A DNA stretch of 64,000 bases, from assembly GCA_028583605.1 (NCBI GenBank), contig CM053328.1, positions 37,184,110 to 37,248,109 of the forward strand. The letters run 5' to 3'. The translations under genes were made by a program, and so were the position numbers. Source of the stretch: Dastarcus helophoroides (Eukaryota > Arthropoda > Insecta > Coleoptera > Bothrideridae). Within the stretch, counting starts at the first letter, position 1; every line of letters starts with the position of its first letter. Positions 10,300 through 21,500 of this stretch are shown piece by piece. The notes beneath the pieces were generated by a model. It saw only the letters and a program-made list of their open reading frames with translations, made no database searches and was not told the DNA's origin.

Positions 10300-13200
10300 A
10301 AAATTGTATCTTTTTCTTAAAATTTGACTTTGGAAAATTTCGATTTTTTTCTTCGTTTATTAGTTTTTCTCAAAATTTCGTTTTTTTTTTAAATTCCGTT
10401 ATTTTTCTCAACATCGTATTTTTCTGAAGATTTTGATCTTTTACAATTTAACTTTTCAGAATATTTAACTGGTTTCTTGAAACTTCAAGAAACTTCTAAA
10501 AACTTCTAGAAATTTTTATTTTTATTTCAAAACTCGAAACTTTTCTGGAGATTTCGACTTTTTTTTACAAAACTAGTTAAACTTCATCTTTTTCAAAATC
10601 TCGACTTCATTTAAAAAAATTTCTTTTTTTTGGACTCTTCCTTTAATAATTATTTTTTCTTTCAATATTTCGCCACTTTTTTTTCTTAAAAAATTCGACT
10701 TTTTTAAAAATTGATTCCGAAATTTTTTTCCCAAAATTCGTCTTATTTTCGAAAGACTTGTGCACTGTTTCACTTTCTGAAAGTGTCAATTTTTTCGCGA
10801 AATTATCTTTTTCTCGAAATTTCGATTTTCTCCTATTCGCTGATTTCTCTAAATTAGCTATGTTATCAAAAATTCAAAATGTTGAGAACAAAATTTTTGG
10901 GAAATTTCAAAAAAAGATTTCATATAAATTCAGTTACTTTACTGAAAAAAATATCAAAATTAGAATAAAGAATTAAAGGAATAAATTGTTTTTGGAAATT
11001 GGGGTTTTTTTCGCAAAATTCGACTTTCTTCACAATATTTGGTCTTTACAAATACTTTGACATTCTTCAAATTTTCAGCCTTTTTCGGGTTTTTCCGAAA
11101 AGTTGGATTTTTATTTTCGACTTTCCCAATATTGAGTTTTTTCCTCTAAATTTGTCGCTTTCAAAATTACAATTTATTCCTGAAAATTCTACCTTTTTCT
11201 CTCAAAAGTAACATTTCTTTTGGAAACTCTAAGTTTTCTTTTAGATATTTTGACCTTTTGTCTCGAAATTTCGACGGTAGTTTTCAGAAATCATTATTTT
11301 TTCAAAATTGCTTTGATTAATATTTGACTTTTTCTTATTTTTGCCTTTTCATTTTAACTTTCGTATTTTTTACAAAATTGTTCCTTTGGAAATATTAGAA
11401 CTTTTAACATTTTTCTAGGTTTCCCGAAAGGTTGGGTTTTTATTTTAAATTTGGTTTCCCAAAAATTTCGACTTTCCCAATATTGAGTTTTTTCTTTAAA
11501 TTTGTTGCTTTCAAAATCACAATTTATTCCTGAGAAGTTTACCTTTTTCTCTTAGAAGTAAAATTTCTTTTGGAAATTCTAAGTTTTCTTTTAGAAATTT
11601 TGACCTTTTGTTTCGAAATTTCAACGGTATTTTTCAAAAATCATTTTTTTCAAAATTGATTTTATTAATATTCGACTTTTTCTCATTTTTTCATTTTCAA
11701 TTTAACTTTCGACTACAAAATTGTTTCTTTGGAAATATTAGAACTTTTAAAATCTTTCGAGGCTTTCCGAAAGGTTGGGTTTTTATTTTAAATTTGGTTT
11801 CCCAAAAATTTCGACTTTCCCAATATTGAGTTTTTTCTTTAAATTTGTTGCTTTCAAAATCACAATTTATTTCTGAGAAGTTTACCTTTTTCTCTTAGAA
11901 GTGAAATTTCTTTTGGAAATTTTAAGTTTTCTTTTAGAAAATTTGACCTTTTGTTTCAAAATTTCAACGGTATTTTTCAAAAATTATTTTTTCAAAATTG
12001 TTTTTATTAATATTCGACTTTTTCTCATTTTTTCCTTTTCCATTTAATTTTCGACTACAAAATTTTTTCTTTGGAAATATTAGAACTTTTAAAATTTTTC
12101 AAGGCTTTCCGAAAGGTTGGGTTTTTATTTTAAATTTGGTTTCTCAAACATTTGGACTTTCCCAATATTGAGTTTTTCCTCTAAATTTGTCGCTTTCAAA
12201 ATTACAATTTATTCCTGAGAATTCTACCTTTTTCTCTCAAAAGTGAAATTTCTTTTTTCTCATTTTTTCCTTTTCAATTTAATTTTCGACTACAAAATTG
12301 ATTCTTTGGAAATATTAGAACTTTTAAATTTTTTCGAGGCTTTCCGAAAGGTTTGGTTTTTATTTTGTTTCCCAAACATTTCGACTTTCCCAATATTGAG
12401 TTTTTTCTCTAAATTTGTCGCTTTCAAAATTACAATTTATTCCTTTTTCTCTTAAAAGTGAAATTTCTTTTGGAAATTCTAAGTTTTCTTTTAGAAATTT
12501 CGACCTTTTGTTTCGAAATTTCGACGGTGTTTTTCAAAAATCATTTTTTTTTCAAAATTGGTTTTATTAATATTCGACTTTTTCTCATTTTTCCTTTTCA
12601 AATCTCGACTTTTTTTTACAGAATTATAAAGTTTTCTTTTAGAAATTTCGACGTTTCAAAATTTCGGCGGTATTTTTCAAAAATCATTTTTTTTTCAAAA
12701 TTAATTTTATTAATATTCGACTCTTTCTCATTTTTTCCTTTTCAATTTAACTTTCGACTGCAAAATTGATTCTTTGAAAATATTAGAACTTTTAAATTTT
12801 TTCGAGGCTTTCCTAAAGGTTGGGTTTTTATTTTATATTTGGTTTCCCAAACATTTCGACTTTCCCAATATTGAGTTTTTCTCTAAATTTGTCGCCTGCA
12901 AAATTACAATTTATTCCTGAGAAGTCTACCTTTTTCTCTTAGAAGTGGAAATTCTAAGTTTTCTTTTAGAAATTTCGACCTTTTGTTTCGAAATTTCGAC
13001 GGTATTTTTCAAAAACCATTTTTTTCAAAATTGATTTCATAAATATTCGACTTTTTCTCATTTTTTCCTTTTCAATTTAACTTTCCACTACAAAATTGTT
13101 TCTTTGGAAATATTAGAACTCTTAACATTTTTCGATGCTTTCCGTAAGGTTTGGTTTTTATTTTAAATTTGGTTTCCCGAAAATTTCGACTTTTCCAATA

Positions 13201-14620
13201 TTGCGTTTTTTCTCTAAATTAGTCGCTTTCAAAATAACAATTTATTCCTGAGAAGTCTACCTTTTTCTCTTAGAAATGAAATTTTTTTTGGAAATTATGT
13301 TTTCTTTTAAAAATTTCGACCTTTTGTTTCGAAATTTCGACGGTATTTTTCAAAAATCATTTTTTTCAAAACTGATTTTATTAATATTCGACTTTTTCTC
13401 ATTTTTTCCTTTTCAATTTAACTTTCTACTTTTTCTACAAAATTGTTTCTTTGGAAATATTCCAACTTTTAAATTTTTTCGAGGCTTTCCTAAAGGTTGG
13501 GTTTTTATTTTAAATTTGGTTTCCCAAAAATTTCAACTTTCCCAATATTGAGCTTTTTCTCTAAATTTTTCACTTTCAAAATTACAATTTATTCCTGAGA
13601 AGTCTACCTTTTTCTCTCAGAAGTGAAATTTCTTTTGAAAATTCTAAGCTTTTTTTTAGAAATTTCGACTCTTTGTTTCGAAATTTCGACGGTTTTTTTT
13701 TTGCAAAAATCAGTTTTGTTCAAAATTGATTTTATTAATATTCGACTTTTTCTCATTTTTCCTTTTCAATTTAACTCTCGACTATTTTTTACAGAATTAT
13801 AAAATTTTCTTTTAGAAATTTCAACCTTTTGTTTCAAAATTTCGACGGTATTTTTCAAAAATCAATTTTTTCAATTTTATTTTTATTAATATTTGCCTTT
13901 TTCTCATTTTTTCCTTTTCAATTTAACTTTTCTCGAATTTTTTTACAAAATTGATCCTTCGGAAATACTAAAACTTTTAAAATTTTTCGAAGCATTCCAA
14001 AAGGTTAGGTTTTTAATTATTTCATTTTCTAAAAATTCCAACTTTTCCCTAAAATTGGTTTTTTTTCGAAATTCGACTCCTTCCAAATTATTCCTAAAAA
14101 TACTTCCTTTTTTCTTTTAAAATTAAAATTTCTCTTTGAGATTTTGAGTTTTCTTCCAGGATTTTCGAATTTTGTCTCGACATTTTAACGATGTTTTTCA
14201 AACATCATCATTTTTTTCGAAATTCAATTTTTCAATATTCAGATTTTTCTGAACATTTCTTATTTTTCTAATTTGACTTTCCGAAAATATTGTTTCGTAA
14301 AATATGTGTTATTTTAGTAATTTTGACTTGTACTTCAAAATGCGATGTATCTGCAAACTTTCTACTCAAATTTAAGGCTTTTCTCAAAATTTCGATCTTC
14401 TTTCAAAGTTCTTTGATTTTTCCAAAATTAAATCGATATTTTCATAAATATCTAAATATTTTGAGAACACTTTTTAGGAAGCATCGAGAAAAAGATCTCT
14501 TGTACATTTCAAGGTTATGGCAAAATTTAAATAAACTAAAAATTATGAGAGAACTATTTTTATGGATTGAATTTTTTTCGCTAAATTCGACTTAAAATTG
14601 CCTGAAAATTGGAACTTTCT
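10300..14620 (-). repeat. Pyrimidine-rich degenerate repeat tract 2, with about 340-bp tandem units
   Basis: Same word family as the purine-rich tracts but inverted (TTTCGACTTTTT). From about 11070 to 14010 it forms a tandem array. The marker GAAAGGTTGGGTTTTTATTTT occurs near 11430, 11773, 12115, 12350, 12818, 13148, 13495 and 14003, so the basic spacing is about 340 bp with deletion derivatives. Open frames of 60-100 codons rich in F, S, K and L are by-products of composition. Confidence 0.7.
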
Positions 14621-14623
14621 TTT

Positions 14624-15100
14624 TGATGGAATGGACTGGTCCTTGGTTATTTTCAAAAATTAAAATACAAATCTTGTCTCCTGAAACCAAGAAAGATTAG
14701 AAAACACAACAGAAGTTGCTCTAACAGGTTTCGATAGCTAAGACAATCATCTTCATAGAAATACTTTTTTCACAAAATTCGACTACTGATCGATTTTCAT
14801 TCTTCAAATTTTCAACATTTTTCCAAAGATTCGGTGTTTATTTTAGATTGAATTTTCCAAAGTTTGGCTCTTTTTCCAATAATCAAATTTAATCTGGAAA
14901 TGATTTGCCCAGTTTGTGTAGTTAAATGAAAATATACATATACTCAACCAAAAGGTTTTCCGATTTTTTCCCATCAACCTTTTAAAATGATTGTTGCCCC
15001 CCCCCCCTAAACGAAATCCTGCCTACGCCTATGATTAGAGCAACTGTTGTTGTGTTTTTTAAGCTTTCTTGGTTTCAGGACAAGATTTGTATATCTATTC
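14624..15100. mobile_element. Palindromic foldback element (family A), split copy
   Basis: The left arm, GGAATGGACTGGTCCTTGG through ATCATCTTCATAG, lies at 14624-14756. The right arm, TTAGAGCAACTG through GGACAAGATTTGTAT, lies at 15034-15100. Between them are T-rich sequence and an inverted copy of the A-rich family head, so the two halves now flank part of another element. Confidence 0.6.
14916..15031 (-). repeat. Terminal block (head) of the A-rich element family, copy 2, inverted
   Basis: The reverse complement matches 6571-6690: GGCGTAGGCAGGATTTCG, a G-run with CAACAATCATTTT, then TATGTATATTTTCATTTAAC. It borders the pyrimidine-rich tract on its left, so head orientation again predicts which strand is purine-rich. 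Confidence 0.65.
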
Positions 15101-15651
15101 GTAGAGATTTTGTTTTAGGAAATTTGGTTTTTCCCTCTAAAAGGAGCTTTTCTAGAAATTTTGACAGTTTTCAGAAAAAGTAAATATTTTGAGGAAAAAT
15201 TATTTTCGGAAAGGGCGTAAAAATATTTTTTGAAAACTTTTAACTTATTTCTGAAAATTTATTACTTGCTCAAACTTATGTTGAAATGTTGATAAAAGAG
15301 AAAAGACGTCGAATAATAATTATTTGTTATTAGGAATCTCAAATTTTCTCGATATTTAAAAATTATGTCAAAATTTTAATAAAAAATAGAACGTTCCATA
15401 TTTTTGGAACTTGTCACTTTTTTTTATAAATGTTTTTACCCCATTAGAGGCTGATCTGTTAAAATAAGACAAATTCGTGTTGAAATATTTCTTTCATAAA
15501 CTATTTACATAGAGTTTTGGATTATGAAATGCTTTCTTAATTTTTTACAATTTAACTAAGGCTTGAATTATTAAAATCGGTCAAATATGATCTGCTGGAT
15601 TATTTCCTTCCACCTAACTGTGAGTTATAAAATGTTTTTTAAATTTTTTTT

Positions 15652-15893
15652 CCTTACCAGTTTTTGAAATATAAAACTTGTCCCCTGAAACCAAGAAAGA
15701 TTAAAAAACAGGAGAAATGTTGCCTTAATGCGTTTCGACAGCCAAGCTATCATCTTCTTCTCTGAAGATAGCTTGGCTGTTGAAACGTCCTTTGAGCAAC
15801 CTTTGTTGTGTTTTTTAATCTTTCTCATTTTCAGGGGACAAGTTTTATATTTCAATTTTTGAAGATAACCAAGGATCAATCCATTCCACCAAA
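15652..15893. mobile_element. Palindromic foldback element (family A)
   Basis: Nearly complete copy. The left arm contains TTGTCCCCTGAAACCAAGAA and GCGTTTCGACAGCCAAGC. The right arm is its reverse complement and ends GATAACCAAGGATCAATCC and TTCCACCAAAAT. The outermost left end is truncated. It lies inside the gsb intron. Confidence 0.75.
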
Positions 15894-16321
15894 ATTACCA
15901 ATTTTTAATGTCGCTTTTTGCCCCCTTAGGATCTGAACTGTAAAAATCGGCGAAAAAATATCTGTTTAAGTATTACTTTCATAAATTATTTACACAAGAT
16001 GTTAATTCATAAAACGTACTATTAACCACAAAATAGGTATTTATTTTGTGCTATTAACTTAATCTCGAAACTCGCCATACTTATCCTGCTAAATCCATTT
16101 CGAAAAAAAAAATTTAACTCGTACATGCGACAAAAATATGAATAGTTTTTGAAGTGCAGTTTTAATTTATATTTTTTAAATTAACACGTCACATTAGGGG
16201 TAGTTAGGTTATACACATGTGATACCTGTGGCAAGGACGGAGGGGGTTCAAAAAAATTCGTGCCGCGTCATTTATGAATAGGTCCTTATTATAGATTAAA
16301 TTGTTTTTTTTATTGTTGCAG

Positions 16322-16427
16322 CCTATTCGCATCAAGTACCCCATATGGTGCTCATTCGCCAACAGAAGCTAAATCCGGCTACCCTTATTTCGGATCGATG
16401 GAAATGTGCGGCAGCAGAGTTCATTAA
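16322..16427 (+). CDS. gsb: Pax3/7-family (gooseberry-like) transcription factor, terminal exon
   Basis: The acceptor TTGTTGCAG precedes the exon. The first base C completes the split serine codon left at 1259, giving the junction HENY-S-LFASSTPYG. The exon codes 34 further residues ending MEMCGSRVH and stops at TAA 16425-16427. The tyrosine-, serine- and glycine-rich C-terminus (SGYPYFGSM) is compatible with the transactivation tail of an arthropod Pax3/7 protein. No shadow alternative is plausible: phase, strand, composition and the poly(A) signals just downstream all agree. The exon was identified by splice phase and residue content, not by similarity search. Confidence 0.88.
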
Positions 16428-16681
16428 TCAACAAATAAGTGTAAAATAACTAATTATTTATTAAAAAATTGTATAAAGTTAATTTAACAAATCTGTCTGT
16501 ACTTAAATGTGATGGTAGGCACTAAGATTCTAATTAAAATTGTACCATATAACACTTAATTTATCACTTCTGTACATAATTTAAATAAAGCAGGTCTTGT
16601 TAAAGGTTGCAAGTGCAAAATAAACTCTGTACATACTCAGCTGTGTAACATACTCAATAAAGCATTCAACCGTAAAACTTT
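16428..16681 (+). other. gsb: Likely 3' UTR of the gsb-like gene with poly(A) signals
   Basis: AATAAA hexamers occur at 16584-16589, 16619-16624 and 16656-16661, 157 to 230 bp after the stop codon. Any could direct 3' end formation. The sequence is AT-rich but free of the repeat words that dominate the window, as expected for a retained UTR. The exact cleavage site cannot be read from sequence alone. Confidence 0.65.
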
Positions 16682-17680
16682 CAGTATTTCATACCCTGTA
16701 ATTTTCACTCAAGGTAATAATTTTTATACGTAAGGAGGTTTCCATGGCAGACAATTTAAGTAAAGAATACAGTAGTCTTGCTAATATTACGGGCGTAGTG
16801 AGAAAAAGATTGTAAAACTGCCTACCCAAATTATTTTACGGGGCACTAAATCTTCTTTTAAATAAGGCAGACCCAGTCATACCTTTTGAACATTATTACG
16901 GGCAATAAAGAAATAAACGGCCAAAATGTACAATAAATCGCTTGATGGGGATTATTTACTGAGAAAAAGTTGGTTTTGAACGGAACCTTGCTTAAATCGT
17001 AACAAATTTCACTCAATTTTAAACGCAATGGTGGCAAGTAGTTCTCAAAAGATAGACAGATCTACTATAATTCCAAGATTTTATTATTATTTACATAGAA
17101 GTGTTTCAGGCTAAATACTTTGCTCCAGTGTGTTTAATCCTAATTTTGGAAGTGGTGACGAATGCCCTAGAAGATGAAATAATACTACTACAACTTTATT
17201 GGATGCAATTTTTTTTTATCTGTTGCTTTTTAATCGTTAATAAAGTTTAATAGTTATGAATATTAAAGAATTCCACGAAGTAAGAATTGGTAATGTCAAT
17301 TTTGTTTTAATTCAAAATTTAGAAGCCTGAGAAAGATGCGACTGCCGTCAGAAGTGAAAACTTAAAATAGGAAGTAACACTGTTATGTAGTATAGTTCAA
17401 ACCCACACGCTTTAATCTAATATACTGTTAACATTGAGCATGCTGGTGATGCAAATTACCGTGATGGTAACGCTAAACCATTAGTTTATCCCCGCTCAAC
17501 GCGCCCAAAGAAGTTTTCGCTTCAAAAAGCAAAAAGCAAGATTTCCAGAGAAAAATGGATACGCATAACAAAGTAAAAATAACAAATTGACACTCTCAAC
17601 TTTAAGAAAAGCGTCACAATCTGAAAAATAAAATCAAGCTTTCATGTTTAAAAAATTCCAAATTTCTGCATTATTCACGA
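16682..17680. other. Downstream flank of the gsb-like gene
   Basis: Unassigned AT-rich sequence without the A-rich repeat words. I see no exon, RNA gene or repeat family in it. Confidence 0.4.
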
Positions 17681-17814
17681 AATTTTGACTTCGTCTAGAA
17701 ATTTCAACTTTAAACTATCTTCAAAATTTCAAATTCTTGGTTCAGAATTTCTCTTTTTTTTTTCAAAAGTTTCAGCTCAGTTTAAATTCGAATTTCTAAA
17801 AATTTTGACCTTTG

Positions 17815-18011
17815 CTGGAACGGAACACGGTCCTTGGTTATCTTCAAAAATTGAAATACAAATTCTTCTCCAGAGAGTGTCTCTCTGTAAGATGACTAGC
17901 TTGGCCATCGAAACGCGTTAGAGCAACCTTTGTTGTGTTTTTTAATCTTTCTTGGTTTCTTGGTTTTCAGGGGAACAAGATTTGTATTTCAATTTTTGAA
18001 GATAACCAAGT
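17815..18011. mobile_element. Palindromic foldback element (family A), partly deleted left arm
   Basis: Left arm from CGGTCCTTGGTTATCTTC; the right arm has GGCCATCGAAACGCGTTAGA and ends TTTTTGAAGATAACCAAG. Much of the inner left arm is missing. Confidence 0.7.
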
Positions 18012-18070
18012 ATCTACTTTATATTAAAAGTATGATTCATCCTAACAGTATCTAGTTTGTCTAGATACCT

Positions 18071-18192
18071 TTGATGAAACGGACTGGTCCCTTGGTTATT
18101 TTCAAAAATTAAAATACAAATCTTTCTTGGTTTCAGAGAACAGAGTATTTCAATTTTTGAAAATAAACAAGGACCAGTCCGTTCCACCAAAA
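18071..18192. mobile_element. Palindromic foldback element (family A), internally deleted
   Basis: Only the outer arms remain: GAAACGGACTGGTCCC on the left and GGACCAGTCCGTTCCACC on the right. Its right flank (18193-18260, ATTATGATAATTTTTATA... to ...AAACTACCCTAAG) is nearly identical to the flank of the copy ending at 39557, so the two share a larger unit. Confidence 0.7.
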
Positions 18193-18559
18193 TTATGATA
18201 ATTTTTATATAAAATTTGCCAAAATCGAATTTTTCTAGAGGTGTAAAACTACCCTAAGACCACCAAAAGGACTCCACCAAGGGACAAGATTTGTATTTCA
18301 AATTTTGACTTGTTTATCAAATTTCGCCTTTGATAGATCTTTTAATAAAAAAATTACCATTTTTAGATTACTATTAATTTATTTGAAAATGTTGACAAAT
18401 ATTTTTTAAATATTTCGGATTTCTGTAAAAAGACAAAAATTCTAATTCCGAACTTGTTTCGCAAAATTTTGACGCTTACCTCAATCATCGATATTTTCTG
18501 ACGTCATAATGGGGTAGGGGGTGAGAAGCTTCTCCTTCTTTCCTTTACTTAAGCAGTGG

Positions 18560-21500
18560 TTAAGAAATATTCAGTCGAGAAAGGAGAAAGTGGTCGAAAT
18601 GTCGAGAAAAACTTCAAAATTGAACAAAACAATTCAAATTTTTCAGAAAAAGACAAAAGTTAATTTTGAAAATTAACCGAAATTCAAAGGAGGTCAATTT
18701 TAAAGAAAAAATAGTCTAAATTTCTAACAAAAGACGACTTTCGGGTAGAAAAATGAATTTTGAAAAAAAAAGAGAAGGACAAGAAAAAAAGACGAGAAAA
18801 AAGAACGAGAAAAAAAAAGAGAAAAGACAGAAGGTCAAAAGAAAATGGTAAAATTTTTAGAAACTAGTTTCTTATGAAAGAGAAATTTCGAAAAAATCGA
18901 AAATCTGAGAAGACGGATTTTGAGTAAAAAGTTGAAATTTCCAGGAACATTAGGAACCATTTGTAATTAATATGTATTTTATACATTTAAAAAAAACAAA
19001 CTACTACTACTACTTGATAAAGGATTGAATTTTGAAATAATCGAAATTTCGGAAAAAACAATTTTTTTTATGTTCGATCCACTCGAAAAGACGAACCTCG
19101 CGGAAAAAACCGACATTTTAAAAATTAAAAACGATTTTCTAAAACAAAATTCTAAACAAAAGAATTCAAAATTTTGAGAAGATCGAAATTTTGAAAAAAA
19201 TTTGAGGAAAATTGAGGAAATTTTCGAAATTGAGAAAAAATTGAAAATGTGTCAGAGAAATCAAATCTAAAGAATACAAAGTCAAATTGTGCGAATTAGC
19301 TTAAATTAAAAACGTCTTTTAAAAGAAATATTTGAAATTCGAACGAAAACAGAATGGAAATTACGCACGAAAGTTCAATTTTGAGAAAGTATTCATATTT
19401 TCAGAATAGTTATTCATGAACTGGACGAATTTTGAAAAAAAACCGAAATGTTTAGGAAAAGGCTAAGTTCGAGGAAAAAGTTGAGATTTCCGGGAACATA
19501 CAGGATTTAATTTTGAAATAATCAAAATTTTGGAAAGAGACCTCGCGGAAACAACTGACATTTCAAAAAATAAAAACAACTTTCTCAAGCAAATTTCTAA
19601 TAAGAAGAATTCAAAATTTCAAGAAGATCAAAATTTTGAAAATGAGAATGAGATTTCCAGAAAATTTTCGAAATTGGGAAAAAAATTAAAAATGTTTCAG
19701 AGAAATCAAATTTAAAGAATATAAAGTCGAATTCTTCAAATAAAGTTGAATAAAAACGTCTTTAAAAAATATGTTCGTAATTTGGAGAAAATAAAGAACG
19801 AGAACAAAATGAAAATTTTGCACAGAAAGTTCAATTTTGGGAAAATATTCATATTTTGAAAATTTATGAACTGGACGAGTTTTGAATAAAAACCGAAATG
19901 TTTAGGAAAATACGAAGTTCGAGGAAAAAGTTGAGATTTCCAGGAACACAAAGGACTAAATTTTGTAATAATCGAAATTTCGAAAAAAGACGGATTTTGA
20001 CAAAAATATAAAAAAAAACATTTTTAGAGATTTCGAAGAAAAAACAAAAATCTAAGAAGACGACTTTTGAGTAAAAAGTTGAAATTTCCAGGAACATAAA
20101 GGATTGAGTTTTGAAATAATCGAAATTTTGGAAAGAGATGGATTTTGACAAAAATATAGAGCTTTCGTGAAAAAGACGAACCTCGCGGAAACAACTCACA
20201 TTTGAAAAAAACGACTTTCTCAAGCAAATTTCTAAAAAAAAAGAATTCAAAATTTTGAGAAAAAGAAAGAAAGAAAGTTGGAAAAAAATTGAAAATGTTT
20301 CAGAGGAATCAAATTTAAAGAATATAAGGTTAAATTCTGCAGATTAAATTGAATTAAAAACGTCTTTAAAAAAATGTTCGAAATTCGGAGAAAATAAAGA
20401 ACGAACACAAAATGGAAATTACGCACAGAAAGTTCAATTTTGATAAAATATTCATATTTTGAAAATTTATGAACTGGACGAATTTTGAAAAAAAAACCAA
20501 AATATTTAGGAAAAGACGAAGTTCAAGGAAAAGGTTGAGATTCTAGGAACATAAAGGGTTTAATTTTGAAATAATCGAAATTTCGACAAAAGGCAAAGTT
20601 TGACAAAAATATAGATAGAGAGATTATTTTTTATGAAAGACGATTTTCGAAAAATCAAAAATCTAGGAAGACGAATTTTGAGTAAAAAGTTGAAATTTCC
20701 AGGAGCATAAACGACTGAATTTTGAAATAATAGAAATTTTGGAAAAAAACGTATTTTGACAAAAATGTAGAGCTTTCGTGAAAAAGACGAATCTCACGGA
20801 AACAACTGACATTTCAAAAAATAAAAACGACTTTCTCAAGCAAATTTCTGAAAAAGAGAATTAAAAATTTTGGAAACATTGAAATTTTGAAAAAGAGAAT
20901 GAAATTTCGAGAAAATTTTCGAAATTGGAAAAAATTTTTCGAAATTGGGAACAAATAAAAAAGTTCGCAGAGAAATCAAATTTAAAATATATAAAGTCGA
21001 ATTCTGCGAATTAAATTGAATTAAAAAAGACGAGATTTGAAAAAAAATCTTAATTTCCAGAAAAAACGAATTCAGAAGACAAAGACGAAATTTGGAAACA
21101 AAATGGAAATTTTGCACAGAGAAATCAATTTTAAGAGAAGAATCGTATTTTGAGAATAGTTATCTATAAACTAGATGAATTTTGAAAAAAAAACCGAAAT
21201 ATTTAGGAGACGAAGTTTGAGGAAAAAGTTGAGATTTCCAAAAACAAAAGGATTGAGTTTCTAAAAGAGATGGATTTTGAGAAAACCGAAGACCGAAATT
21301 TCTAAAAAAAAGTTCGATTTTTTCTGATAATTTTGGATCCTTATTTTCGACAAAAAGAGTTGAAAATATCGAGCAAAAGGTCGAAGTTAGTAAATATTCG
21401 ACATTTTCTACAAAGGGTCAAATTTTAAGAAATGAGGTCGAATTTTGTGAATTAGGTTGAATTAAAAAAACACGAGTTTAGAAAAAAAAAGTTAATTTCT

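Larger units (their letters stand above)
1260..16321 (+). other. gsb: Giant (15.1 kb) intron of the gsb-like gene
   Basis: The intron begins GTGAGT at 1260 and ends TTTATTGTTGCAG at 16321. Phase 2 is conserved across it (AG + C gives Ser). It holds a NAA20-like fragment, a hAT-like element with a nested LINE, about 7 kb of degenerate A- or T-rich repeat, and two palindromic foldback elements. I found no additional exon in it. Confidence 0.85.

Noticed and set aside
11608..14120. F-rich open frames in the 340-bp tandem array
   Set aside because: They recur with the repeat unit and break at each unit boundary; composition artefacts, not membrane proteins.
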